Assembly: GCF_963169125.1 (NCBI RefSeq)
Contig: NC_084800.1
Location: 149,726,397-149,790,396 of the forward strand
Length of the DNA stretch: 64,000 bases
DNA from: Humulus lupulus
Lineage: Eukaryota > Streptophyta > Magnoliopsida > Rosales > Cannabaceae
Direction of reading: 5' to 3'
A program made the position numbers and the translations under genes. Positions 51,066-61,631 of the stretch are shown piece by piece; the stretch's first letter is position 1, and every line of letters starts with the position of its first letter. A model generated the notes under the pieces. It was not told the origin of the DNA. It made no database searches and saw only the letters and a program-made list of their open reading frames with translations.

Positions 51066-52130
51066 AATGTCCCCTAGAAAAAAAATTATTGGATAATAAC
51101 ATCTCAATCATCCCCGGAAAGAAAAAATTCAATTATGGAAAAAGTACCATTTAATCCCATATATTCAGAAAACGATCAAAATTTATTGTTGTATTATGTG
51201 AAATAGGTCACTCTCCTATCCATTTTGTCAAAATTTACTAAGTCATACTGAAAATGCCTTTAAAGTAAATGTGTGTATATATTTTATCCCCAAATTTTAA
51301 GATCGAATTAGATAAATTTTGGATTTCAAAGTCTATTTTAATATCTATTGACAAATTTTAATTTTCTATTAATCTTTTAGGTATTGATTATATTCTTTAG
51401 GTTGTGGATCGAATTGGGAAGGAGCATTGCAAAGTTAATTTGCAAGAGGTACGGAATTTGTTCTTTTAACTCTTATTATTAATATCTCAAAAATGTTAGA
51501 GGAGTTTGAATATCTTAAATATTCATCCATAGAGAAGTAGGTTATGAGATTAAAATTGTGTGATGCTGTGATAACGGAAGGTTGAAAACTTGTGTGTATT
51601 AGAGAAGTAGGTTCTGGAAAATTTGTTTGTGTGTTGCGATGATATAAGGAAGAAAACTTATTGTGTGTTGTTTGAATTTTTTGACTTGGTATTGATCGAT
51701 GGTTAGGTAAGCTTTTATATGTATAGATTAGATTTTTCATTATATGTATAGATTAGATTTTTCATTTAGTCATATTGTTTTCATTATTTCCATATGTATA
51801 GATTAGATTAAATTGCCATAACAAAATTGTCATAACCCAAGCTAAAATCTTGTCTTTCATCCAAACCCAATTAGTTAGTGGCTACCATTTTAGGATCTGA
51901 TTTTTAAATTAAAAACAACACTAGAATCTCTTGAACTAGAGACTATTAAATGGATAGAAAATAAACCAGCAGAATTAACAAAAAATGGTGGTCAAGGCAC
52001 AACATAGACCAGTACCAAGTTACTTGTAGAGCTGGAAAACTAAGATCTAATAATTTTGCATGTAAATATGGTTGTTGCTCACATGTAGTCTATCATAAAA
52101 AAAACAATGAAATTCAGCCAAAACTTGAAA
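51066..52130. other. CACTA interior, mostly AT-rich, with a small local repeat
   Basis: No coding region was recognised apart from one exon-like piece at 51401-51448. The segment 51710-51810 repeats TATATGTATAGATTAGATT three times. Confidence 0.45.
51401..51448 (+). pseudogene. Isolated exon-like piece of unknown origin
   Basis: A 48-base stretch reads VVDRIGKEHCKVNLQE between TTTAG and GAG|GTACGG, so it has an acceptor, a donor and an open phase-0 frame. I do not recognise the protein. It may be a further captured exon or chance. Confidence 0.3.
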
Positions 52131-52139
52131 CTGTATGGT

Positions 52140-53340
52140 TCGTGCAGACAGAACTTTCCTGTTCAGCTGAATGTTTTCTTTCATAAGCCCATGCATGAAG
52201 TTGCCATAATTAACCTGAAACAAAACATCAAGATTTTGTAATATGTTGCTAAGAGAAAGGCCACCAACGACAACAGGAAGCAGAGAAGAAAGTAGAGTGA
52301 AGCTGCTATTTCCTATCTTAAATATATATTAACAGCCAGCTTGAGCAAATATTCAGTAGACTGAAGTAAACAAGAGCTGCGAAGACAAATGGCAGGTGCT
52401 CATGCTGTCCAGCTAATTTTGCAGAGCCAACACAAGTTCAGAAAAACATTAACTAGATAAGCATTTAGATAAGTCTCCAATAAGAAAGACTTGTGTTCGA
52501 AGTTTTCTGGGTTGTTAGGTTGGGAAGATATTGTAGATAGAGAGTGAGATTTACTTAGAGAAGAATTTGGTAATCTTTAGGAAAGGGGAGCCTCTCAATC
52601 TAACTCAACCTTGTAATGTTTAGGGTTTTGGTCTATACTAGCACTGTCTATCAATTAATAATGAGGAATTTCAGTAGTTCTCTCTAGTTTTTGGTTCCTA
52701 AAAAATTACTATAAGGTTTTCAATCAAAGGAAAATCTATCTAAAATAAGTGAAACTCACTCTGCCTTACTGATTTCAACAGAAATCTCCATAATAAAATG
52801 CAAACAAACTTTTCAAGCCACAAAAACAAAAGTAATTTACACATTCAGAAATTGTACACAATATTTTACTATTTATTATCTTTACTATTGATCTCAAAAT
52901 GAACCATTCTCTAATTCTTTAGTGCAGCTGAAGGAGAGCATTAACTAAACTATTTGTATAGTTTTTAGTTAAAAGACACTGAATACAGAACTAAGACTTA
53001 GAGGATGATTCATTCTGAGATCAATACTACAAAACTTACATAATAAGAAGACCAAAATCATCAGCAATCCCTTACATTCGTGTATCGATGAAGAATATAA
53101 TATAATATCTTACTCAAAATTACAAATCTATGAAACAAGTATTAGATAGTGTACCCCATGTTGGCGAGTGCCAGCGTTTATCCGCTAGATCCAGAGAGAA
53201 CGCATGTCTCGCTTCTTGTTCTGACGATCTTGATAGGAATACTGCAATGCCTTTTCCACCCTCTCTCTTGCTATTCTTATGCAATTCTTCACTCTTCCAC
53301 GGAACCCCTTTGCTAGCTTAAAAATCTTACCCTTGTTCAT
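52140..53340 (-). pseudogene. Organellar L20-type ribosomal protein, two captured exons on the opposite strand
   Basis: Exon 1 (53155-53340) opens with ATG and reads [20 protein letters not shown], then [20 protein letters not shown] and DMRSLWI. An in-frame TAG follows, then RINAGTRQHG and a GT donor. Exon 2 (about 52140-52214) starts after a TTTCAG acceptor with VNYGNFMHGLMKENIQLNRK and then loses similarity. This is the bL20 ribosomal protein signature (AKGFRGR, RINAG, YG-FMHGL), in the version plants encode in the nucleus for an organelle. bL20 helps assemble the large subunit. The stop, the absent C-terminus and the location make it a captured pseudogene. The roughly 940-bp intron between the exons is retained. 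Confidence 0.82.
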
Positions 53341-53481
53341 TGTTGAAACTTCCTTTTACTGCAATATCAAACACACAATCACTTCCTACAAATTAAAATC
53401 AGTCAAAAAGTCTGAAGTTCCTTAAGTAAGAACTTTGAGGCAGTTTCGCAATAGACTGCCAAACCGAACCAAAATGTATTA

Positions 53482-53911
53482 TGATGATCTATATAGCCTA
53501 TAAGTAGGTCCAAACAAAGTGAGTACAATAGATTGAATTTATAATGTATACTAATGGAAAATGGTCACACTAACAAACAGATGGCTATGTATGCTTCTTA
53601 AATTGGCCCTGAATTGTGAGATATATCAAACTTGTTTTGTTAAAAATGATGTTTAAATGCATGCTCATTTTACCTATGTCGTTATCATAGCCAATACGAA
53701 AGAAGAAGAAAAAATGGCAGCACATTTTAGTATAATTCTCATTTTCCATAAGAAACAGGGGCTAATATGATTAGTATAACAGAAACATTACCACAGTAAA
53801 AGATGACAATGGATCTTCTTCATATATATAAACAATAACTTTAGTTCATAACTAAATCCAAAAACAATATATCTTTGAAATTTTTTGTATTTAAAAGCAA
53901 TCCAATATTTG
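53482..53911 (+). repeat. Direct repeat, copy 1 (430 bp)
   Basis: It is nearly identical to 54785-55215, from TGATGATCTATATAGCC to CCAATATTTG. The copies are about 1.3 kb apart in the same orientation inside the CACTA element. Only scattered substitutions and one or two 1-base indels separate them. Confidence 0.92.
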
Positions 53912-54784
53912 ACCTTGGCCCATAGAATCCAATTACCCCTCCACATCTGCAAATATTATGTAAAATGTATAAGATAATTCACTAAGAGAGCAGAATCCTA
54001 AAAATGCACTCATAGTGAATACCAAATGAACCACATCTCTTCTTAACATACCATCATGACACATTCCTTCCTTCCTTATTACTCCCAACCCCCAAAAATA
54101 ACACATGAACACAAACAAAAGTAATAAATAAATAAACAACTATTACTTTGGTTCAGTTCTTTATTCCTCCCTAACATAGTAGCGTTGTGTAAACCATCAT
54201 TTCCTATTTTTTATTATCTTCTATTTTCACACTCAACTCCTTGTACCATTAGTTTCTAGTTTCTAGTTTCAGTGTTCAAAGAATATACTACACTGTGAAC
54301 ACTTAGAACAAAGTAATAGTCATTCCACGTGATTATTCTATTCAATAGAAACCAAACAGCCAACCACAAGTTCAACAAAAATTAAGCCATACACACGTAA
54401 CTTTGAGTTAAAAAATCAATCAATCAAATTTAAATGAAGAAAATGATCTTTTTAACTGGTGAAAGCTCTCTGTTACAACTTCAATTTGTAGCTAGTTGTA
54501 TCAGAATCCTGGGGAACAATTCTGATTGAGCCAAATAAGCAAATCATTAAATTACAAAAAATAGAAAGCCATAATTTAAAAGAAAACCAAGAAATGAAAT
54601 GCTTTTATTTATTGAAGAGAGTAATTAGCTCGTAGAGGGAAAATTGCCAAGACTAGAGGGAAAGAAAATATGGTAAGAATATGATGGTATGGTGGAATAA
54701 AATTACAATTAAAAAGTGTAATTTCTTCAATTAATTATAACCCAAGTCTGAAAGTACTTAGCCATATGATGGTATGGTGTATTC

Positions 54785-55215
54785 TGATGATCTATATAGC
54801 CTATAAGTAGGTCCAAACAAAGTGAGTACAATAGATTGAATTTATAATGTATACTAATAGAAAATGGTCACACTAACAAATAGATGGCTATGTATGCTTC
54901 TTAAATTGGCCTTGAATTGTGAGATATATGACACTTGTGTTTGTTAAAAATTATGTTTAAATGCATCCTCATTTTACCTATGTCGTTATCATAGCAAATA
55001 CGAAAGAAGAAGAAAAAATGGAAGCACATTTTAGTATAATTCTCATTTTCCATAAGAAACAGGGGCTGATATGATTAGTATAACAGAAACATTACCGCGG
55101 TAAAAGATGACAATGGATCTTCTTTATATATATAAACAATAACTTTAGTTCATAACTAAATCCAAAAACAATATATCTTTGAAATTTTTCGTATTTAAAA
55201 GTAGTCCAATATTTG
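54785..55215 (+). repeat. Direct repeat, copy 2 (431 bp)
   Basis: This is the partner of 53482-53911. The sequence between the copies (53912-54784) contains no gene that I recognise. Confidence 0.92.
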
Positions 55216-55673
55216 GTAATGTTTAGGGTCAGGGAACGTTTATCTTTTTCTAAAGATTTCTTCTTGTTCATTGAAAGGAAAATAATTTCAACAACAAGTT
55301 TTTGGGTCAGCCATTTCTTTTTATTTGAAACTAGTAAATAATAATATGCTAAAATTAGTACATATGTAAGAAAATAGGTTCACCATAATCCAAGTAAAAC
55401 TTTACCCACCATTTATATTCTTGCTCATAAAAATAAAAAATAGGAAGAGAAATTAGAGATCATAGATGGAATATTATACAAAGACAAAAATCTAAGTCTG
55501 ACCATTGATGATACTGAAAGGTTAAATATTTTTGTTTATAAAAGAAAAGATGGTGACGAGGCTGACATTTTCATCCTTCATGTGATCTATTCTATCATAC
55601 AAAAATAGTCCACACTCCACACTACACACTCCACACTCCACACTCCACAAGCTGCTAACATTTTCATACACAG

Positions 55674-55933
55674 TTGCATGGCCTTCTAAAAAAGTTATTC
55701 CAAGAGGTACATTTTCGTACTCAAAAAATAACCAATGTCTTATAATTTAGTGTTTGGTTTCTTTGTTTGCTTTGGTGTAGTTGTGAATTCATTATTTTGA
55801 ATGTGGTGTCGTTTCTTGGATATAATTTCCATAGCATTTTTCTTGAAGTAATTTGTGATGCTAGATAATAACAATAAAATATTTCTTTGTTTATTTTGCA
55901 GATGTGACAAGCGAAGTAGAAAATGATACTTAA
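55674..55933 (+). pseudogene. Two terminal exons of an unidentified gene
   Basis: After CACAG, exon-like text reads (V)AWPSKKVIPR to a GAG|GTACA donor at 55707. A TTTTGCAG acceptor at 55901 leads to DVTSEVENDT and TAA (55931-55933). The phases fit exactly across the 195-bp intron. An AT-rich 3' UTR-like stretch follows. The AWP motif is reminiscent of the C-terminal part of plant En/Spm-type transposon proteins, so this could be the end of the element's own gene. That is a guess; it may equally be another captured gene. Confidence 0.35.
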
Positions 55934-56199
55934 TTTTGAAGGCTTTGTGTTGGGCAGCTGTAGAATATTTTATGTTGAAAGTAGTAACTTTTCACTATGT
56001 TGAATATTTAAGACTCCTTGAATACTCAAAGAACATTTTGTTGTTGATGACAGTGTTGAATGTTTTAAATAAATTTGTGGATTGTTAATACAATGTTGAA
56101 TGTTTTTACTTTTTGTTATTTGAAAATCAAGTTCATTTGATGATGCTAGTATATATTAGAAAGCTAATTTTAATTATATAAAAAAAATTAAAATATAAT

Positions 56200-56606
56200 A
56201 GAATAAATTAGTGTTACAATACGAAAATTGTGTTATAATATCTATTACAATAACACTTTTTATGCAAAGAATTGTGTTATGCAAACTTCATTATATAACA
56301 CAAATAATGTGTTATGCTAAAGTGTAGTATAACACAAATAATGTGTTATACTAAAGTGTAGTATAACACAAAAAATGTGTTATACTAAAGTGTAGTATAA
56401 CACAAATTTATAAGTATTGAAATGTGTTATATAATCGACTATAAATAACACAGAAATTGTGTTATCGTTGACAGTATAATAACACATCTGTATAACAATG
56501 ATAAAATGTTATGTAAAGTACCCTGACCTACGATAACATAGTCGGTCTTAACACATCAAAAAGTGTTATGGTATGTTTTGATAACACATTTTTGGTGTTA
56601 TTAAAA
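56200..56606. repeat. Subterminal array of TGTGTTAT / ATAACACA units
   Basis: More than a dozen copies of the octamer in both orientations occur within 400 bases of the right end. A core ATAACACAAATAATGTGTTA palindrome is repeated with AAGTGTAGTATAACAC spacers. Dense short subterminal repeats are the transposase binding region in CACTA elements. Confidence 0.85.
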
Positions 56607-56624
56607 GCATTTTTTCTTGTAGTG
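56607..56624 (-). repeat. Right terminal sequence of the CACTA element
   Basis: The minus strand reads CACTACAAGAAAAAATGC, a canonical plant CACTA terminal inverted repeat. The left counterpart (47391) shares CACTACA and then diverges. Confidence 0.8.
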
Positions 56625-56834
56625 TGGTGGTTGATTATAAGTTGAATGGAATTTATACATATGTTATTTGCTTGTATGAACTTTCTTGCTGGGCTTTGGC
56701 TCATGGGTGCGCTATGATTCAAGTAATGGTAAGGGGAAAGTCGACCAACCATGAGTACGGAGAGCGTGAGGTGATGCGTACATGTTTGGCCTGCCTGGAA
56801 GCCTCGGCCAGGGGTACTTTTGGGAGATGCTTGT

Positions 56835-57371
56835 TGTTGACGCGGTTCTTCGCCAACAGGTAATTAAGAGAAGAAGAGAAAGGGATTAGTGCTAAAGGTG
56901 AACCGAAATAGATATATGATCTTAGAGGATGAAAAAGGTGACTCAAGACACGTTTTTTAAGTGGTTCGAAGGTTAAAATCCTTCTACTCCACTAGTCAAT
57001 ATTATTGATCTATACTGAGTATTTGATTACAGAGTATTTCTTGCAAGAGATTATTTTTCCCACCTCTATCAACTCCTAGGGTCTCCATATTTATTGGAGA
57101 AGGCACCTGGAAGTTGGTAAGAAGGTCATCCCGTGACCTTCTTAGTTGTCCTATCAATTCTGTGACATTCATGATTAATTCCTAAACCTGACACATAAGT
57201 GTGGTCAAATCAATAGGTAAGGAGGTAATGGGCCGCACGGCCCAACCCAGTCGTGTGTGTCTGAACACGCGCATTCCTGCTGCGTGTCCGAGAAGTCAGG
57301 GGGATATCAGACAACTGATGCCTGATATATGCACATTTACCTTGTGTGTGTTGACTTCACAAAGGGTCACA
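56835..57371 (-). repeat. Probable 3' LTR of the Tat element
   Basis: Minus-strand text from TGTGACCCTTTGTGAAG (57371) to ...ACCGCGTCAACA (56835) has TG/CA ends and a purine-rich GGATATGGAGGT just before it. The segment 56940-57080 (minus: 'tttaaccttcgaaccac') is typical of the U5 side of plant LTRs. The 5' LTR is outside the window, so the upstream boundary cannot be checked. Confidence 0.5.
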
Positions 57372-57576
57372 ACCTCCATATCCAGCTCGTACCACGAGCT
57401 TCATACTTAGCTCGGTCTTCGGCCTTCGAAATCCCTGCCCCGGCCTTGGGCGGTGAAGGCGAGCTCTTGGGGCTTCCTCGAGCTAAGAAGGCACGACATT
57501 ACGACAGAAGCTCCAGCCCTGGGGATGATCATGAGGTAATCATGGTTATGCCAAAGCTCGGCTTGCTAATCAGCCC

Positions 57577-58873
57577 GTGGGAAAATCAGGGCGTACATCT
57601 GGCCCCCAAGCTCCTGCTCGTGGTATATCACGCCGAAGGGGTATCTTAGCTCCGAGGCTTAGGCAGTATGCTGGAGAATCTAGCCCTGAGTCAGACCCAG
57701 ACCCAGAACTTGCGCCAGTTCGGGAAGTAATCGTCTTAGGTTCTTCTTCCAGCTCGGGGGGTAGGGCTCCCTTAGTATTCGCATACTTTTTACCTTTAAC
57801 CCTTTGTCTTTGTCTCTGTATGGTTGCTAACTTGTACTAACCATGTTTTTGTTTTGACAGAAGAGATGTCTCAGTCCGAGGAGAGCCTGCGAGGTGCAGT
57901 CTTCGGGGGGAACCCCTCAGCCGGGCCAAGACTGGAAAGGCTCCGGGCGTCGAAGAGTGCCGCTGAGGTCTCCACCAAGTCTCCAGTAAAGGAGAAGGAG
58001 AAAACCCAGGCAGACCAGGTCGTGGGAGCGATTCTCCTTGCTGCAGGAGCAGGCCAAATGCCTCCACCACCTCCGCGAGCTCCAGCCGCCACCCAGGACG
58101 CAGGAACGGAGCTCGGGACTTCAGCCGTGGTGGCCTCTGATGTACGCATCCCAGTCAATCCCCAGGACCTGGAGAAGATCCCAGAGGCCTTCCGGGGAAC
58201 GGTGTATGAGTGGGCGAACTACGCCGTCAGCCATATATACAAGTTCACCGAGAAGGAACTCCGGGCTATTGAGACAATGAGCCAGGTTGGCGTAATGGAG
58301 TCTTCAATGAGCATGACCCTAATGGTAAGCTGCCCTATTTTCTTGAAAGCTTTTACCATTACACTTTGCCCTATTTTTCCTCTAAGGCAATTTATCTTTC
58401 ATTTCTCGTAGGGCGTCGTCGCTCTTCATCGAAGCATCATCAGGGCGAAAACTCAGCTCGAGGATATGAGGGCCGAGCAACAGGCCTCTCTTCAGGAGGC
58501 TAAGGCGACTAAAGATGCCTTGGCAACCTCAAAGTCCGAGTTGGAGAAGACCCGCTCGAAGGTCCAAGAGCTCAAGACCTCCCTTGCCACCTCGCGGACA
58601 GACCTCGAGGTTGCGAAGACTGAGATCCAGGCCGCCCTAGAGGCCGAATGGACCACTTCGGAGCAGTCCATGGAAGATCTGTTCTATCACTGCTGGGCCT
58701 ACAATCTGGAGGCTTACTTTTCTTTCATGTCACCGAGTCTTTGGGCGCGCTTGCTGGTGAAGTTCCAAGCTCGCCTTGAGAAAGAGGCGCCGCCTTCGGA
58801 AACTGGGGAAGGCTCTGGCGCGGCGGAGCAGGGTGAGACAGCGACCTCCCAGGGGCCATCTGATGGAGCTTAG
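57577..58873 (+). CDS. Spliced coiled-coil ORF antisense to the Tat element's pol
   Basis: Three exons are supported: up to 57760, 57861-58324 and 58412-58873 (TAG-ended), with introns 57761-57860 and 58325-58411. Both introns have GT/AG borders (GTAGGG...TTTTGACAG; GTAAGC...TCTCGTAG), and reading phases match exactly across them. The protein has a Ser/Pro/Arg-rich head and a Pro-rich stretch (MPPPPPRAPAA). A conserved-looking block follows (VYEWANYAVSHIYKFTEKEL), then a coiled coil of about 70 residues (LEKTRSKVQELKTSLATSRT), an aromatic motif (MEDLFYHCWAYNLEAYFSFM) and an acidic tail. Such extra ORFs of unknown function, on the opposite strand between pol and 3' LTR, are known in Tat-lineage elements. 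Exon 1 has no ATG in this frame and a stop at 57532, so the N-terminus is decayed or begins upstream in another exon. Exons 2 and 3 are fully open. Confidence 0.72.
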
Positions 58874-59010
58874 GGTGTTTTTCTCTTTTTCCCTTGAATA
58901 TTTTTAAGTATTTTTTTTATGTAACCTTTGCATGAGGTGTTTTCACCTCGAGACAATTTTCTTTGACGTTTTTAATTTACGCTTTGGTTACAATAATTTT
59001 TTTTTTAAGA
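58874..59010 (+). other. 3' untranslated region of the antisense ORF
   Basis: T-rich sequence directly after the stop codon (GTTTTTCTCTTTTTCCC) with a GAGGTGTTTTCACCTC inverted repeat at about 58935-58950. There is no clear AATAAA. Confidence 0.4.
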
Positions 59011-59474
59011 AACTTAGTTCGCATTAACTTCTATCCATATCTCGAGCTCTTTAGGAAGAACAACGATCAATAGATTTAAATCAACTTCTAAGTTTTATGA
59101 CCCGGTTAAAACCAGGAACTTAATTTGAAAACTTAGTTCGTGTAAACTTTTATCCATATCTCGAGCTCTTTAGGAAGAACAACGATCAATAGATTTAAAT
59201 CAACTTCTAAGTTTTATGACCCGGTTAAAACCAGGAACTTAATTTGAAAACTTAGTTCGTGTTAACTTTTATCCATATCTCGAGCTCTTTAAGAAGAACA
59301 ACGATCAATAGATTTAAATCAACTTCTAAGTTTTATGACCCGGTTAAAACCAGGAACTCAATTTAAAAACTTAGTTCGTGTTAACTTTTATCCATATCTT
59401 GAGCTCTTTAAGAAGAACAACGATCAATAGATTTAAATCAACTTCTAAGTTTTATGACCCGGTTAAAACCAGGA
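59011..59474. repeat. 119-bp tandem repeat, four copies, in the Tat 3' region
   Basis: Units start at 59011, 59130, 59249 and 59368, each exactly 119 bp apart. They are almost identical (AACTTAGTTCG..., ATATCTCGAGCTCTTTA, AAGAACAACGATCAATAG, TTATGACCCGGTTAAAACCA). A degenerate partial fifth copy follows to about 59540. The array lies between the integrase end and the antisense ORF. Confidence 0.97.
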
Positions 59475-59685
59475 TAGGACTTAGTCAGCGTTAACCCTTA
59501 TCAATATCGATAAGAATCAACATTTAAGTCGTTAAGGAGACCTGGTTATATCCATGTACCATATGCCCCCCAAGTAACTGGGAAAGGGTCTTTCTTGGTT
59601 ACTTTAAGATTACACTTGCAAATATGCATAAAAAGCTGACTTTCATTAATACATAAAAAGTGGCCTTCCAGGCCTTACAAGTGGA

Positions 59686-60774
59686 TCATTGATAATATCT
59701 CTTTAAATGGATGGCGTTCCAAGTCCGCAGGACCACCCCTCCATCAAGTCGAGCTAACTTATAAGTTCCCTCCTTGATGACTTCGATGACCTGGTATGGT
59801 CCTTCCCAGTTCGGTCCCAAAACTCCATCTTTGGGATCTTTTACGGCAAGGAAAACTCTCCTCAGGACCAAGTCGCCCATGCTAAAGCCGTGTTTTTTGA
59901 CCTTGGTGTTGAAGTAGCAGGTGATTTTCTGCTGATAATGGGCGAGCTGGAGTTGCGAATCCTCTCGTCTTTCCTCAACCAGATCGAGGGAATGGCACAG
60001 GAGCTCATGGTTTCGATCTTGGTCGTAAGACTGGACTCTATGCGAAAGAACCTTTATCTCCACGGGGAGGACTGCCTTACTCCCAAAGGTTAAGGAAAAC
60101 GGAGTATGACCCGTAGGAGTCCAATGCGAGGTCCGGTATGCCCATAGGACCTGGAGGAGCTGCTCTAGCCAGACCCCCTTCGCTTCATCTAATCTTTTCT
60201 TGAGGCTCGCCTTTAGGGTCTTGTTGACAGCTTCGACCTGGCCATTAGCCTGAGGATAGGCCACGGAGGAGAAACTTTTTACAATCCCATGTATTTCACA
60301 GAACTCGGTGAACAAGTCGCTGTCGAACTGAGTGCCGTTATCGGAGACGATCTTCTTGGGCAGGCCGAAGCGACAGATGATGCTTTTAACCACGAAGTCA
60401 AGCACCTTTTTGCACGTTATCGTTGCCAACGGCTCTGCCTCAGCCCACTTAGTATAGTAGTCGATGGCTACCACGGTGTAACGGACCCTGCCTTTTCCAG
60501 TAGGGAGGGCGCCAACCAAGTCTATCCCCCAAACGACAAACGACCATGGGGATGAGATCATCTTCAGCTCGACCGGAGGAGCTCAAGCAACTATAGCGAA
60601 TCGCTGGCACTTGTCGCACTTCTTCACATACGAGATCGAGTCTTTGGATAGAATTGGCCAGTAATACCCTTGCCTGAGAACCTTTAAGGCCAAGATCTGT
60701 CCCCCGTGTGGTCTCCGCAGAATCCTTCGTGAACTTCTTGCAGGATGGCCTTCGCTTCTCTTGGAAGAATGCAC
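59686..60774 (-). pseudogene. Tat integrase
   Basis: It joins element DNA to the genome. The frame 60774 to 59686 has the end of the HHCC finger (GYYWPILSKD, KKCDKCQRF), then a TGA at 60583-60585. From 60561 an open 291-residue stretch holds the catalytic core with its three acidic residues in GIDLVGALP, SDNGTQFDS and NGQVEAVNK. A C-terminal domain follows with MGDLVLRRV and GPNWEGPYQVIEVIKEGTY. Except for the stop and an upstream frameshift near 60710, the enzyme looks well preserved. Confidence 0.93.
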
Positions 60775-61472
60775 CGGAGGAGAGGTAGGGAATGCCCACG
60801 TCGGTACAACACCCCATCGACCAACGTATATCTCGAAGCTTGATACAAGATTCGCCGTGCATCGTTACGCCCTTCAGGTAGCTTGCCCTCGACGAGATAT
60901 TCAAGAATGGGGGTCATCCATGTCGGCCTGGCGTCGACCATCTCGACCTCCATCCACTCTTCTTCTATACTTGGTATTTCCAAGAATTCTATTGGCACCA
61001 ACCCCAAGGTCTCTGTCTCTCCCGAGGTGGCGAGCTTGGCAAGAGCATCTGCATTAGCGTTCTGTTCCCGAGGTATCTGTTCGATCGATCCTCGCTCAAA
61101 TGCGGACAGCTCGGCTTTTACCTTTGACAGATAGGCGGCCATCTTGGGTCCCCGCGCCTGATACTCACCCAGAACCTGGTTTACCTCAAGCTGGGAGTCA
61201 CTGAAGCACTGGACGAAGCTCATCTTTAACTCCTTGGCCATCCTCAGCCCGGCCAACAAATCTTTGTACTCCGCCTCGTTGTTGGAGGCCTTGAATCCGA
61301 ACCTTAGCGCCGAGTGGAACCTATGTCCCTCGGGGGATATCAGAATGATTCCGGCCCCAGAGCCGTTCTCCTTGGATGAACCATCCACAAAGATCCTCCA
61401 CAACGATTGGGGCGAGGTGACCTGAGGTGAGCCCTCTGCTGGATTCTCCTGGAATCCCATGCATTCTGCCAC
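60711..61472 (-). pseudogene. Second (archaeal-like) RNase H of the Tat element
   Basis: The domain begins with WRIFVDGSSKENGSGAGIIL and continues through FKASNNEAEYKDLLAGLRMA (Asp and Glu catalytic residues) and CFSDSQLEVNQVLGEYQAR. It ends at QIPREQNANADALAKLA, the last catalytic Asp block. This extra RNase H replaces the activity of the degenerate native one in Tat elements. After it come the linker and the first half of the integrase zinc finger (EAKAILQEVHEGFCGDH), where a 1-base frameshift near 60710 breaks the frame. Upstream, two stops (61632-61634 and 61530-61532) separate it from RT in the same frame. Confidence 0.92.
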
Positions 61473-61631
61473 AAAATCGGCAAGGGCCTGACTTTTTATA
61501 GCAGTTCGTGGAGTGTAGAAAATCTCGAACTAACTGAGTTTGACCGCCCATTTTAACAAACGTCCCGTTGCTTCAGGTTTTTGCAAAACCTGCCTTAGAG
61601 GCTGATCGGTCATGACGTGTACTGAGTGAGA

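Noticed and set aside
59011..59540. CRISPR-like array
   Set aside because: The units are head-to-tail tandem repeats of 119 bp with no unique spacers.
60289..61425. Plus-strand frames across the Tat pol
   Set aside because: They are antisense shadows of integrase and RNase H; the spliced antisense ORF is elsewhere (57.6-58.9 kb).
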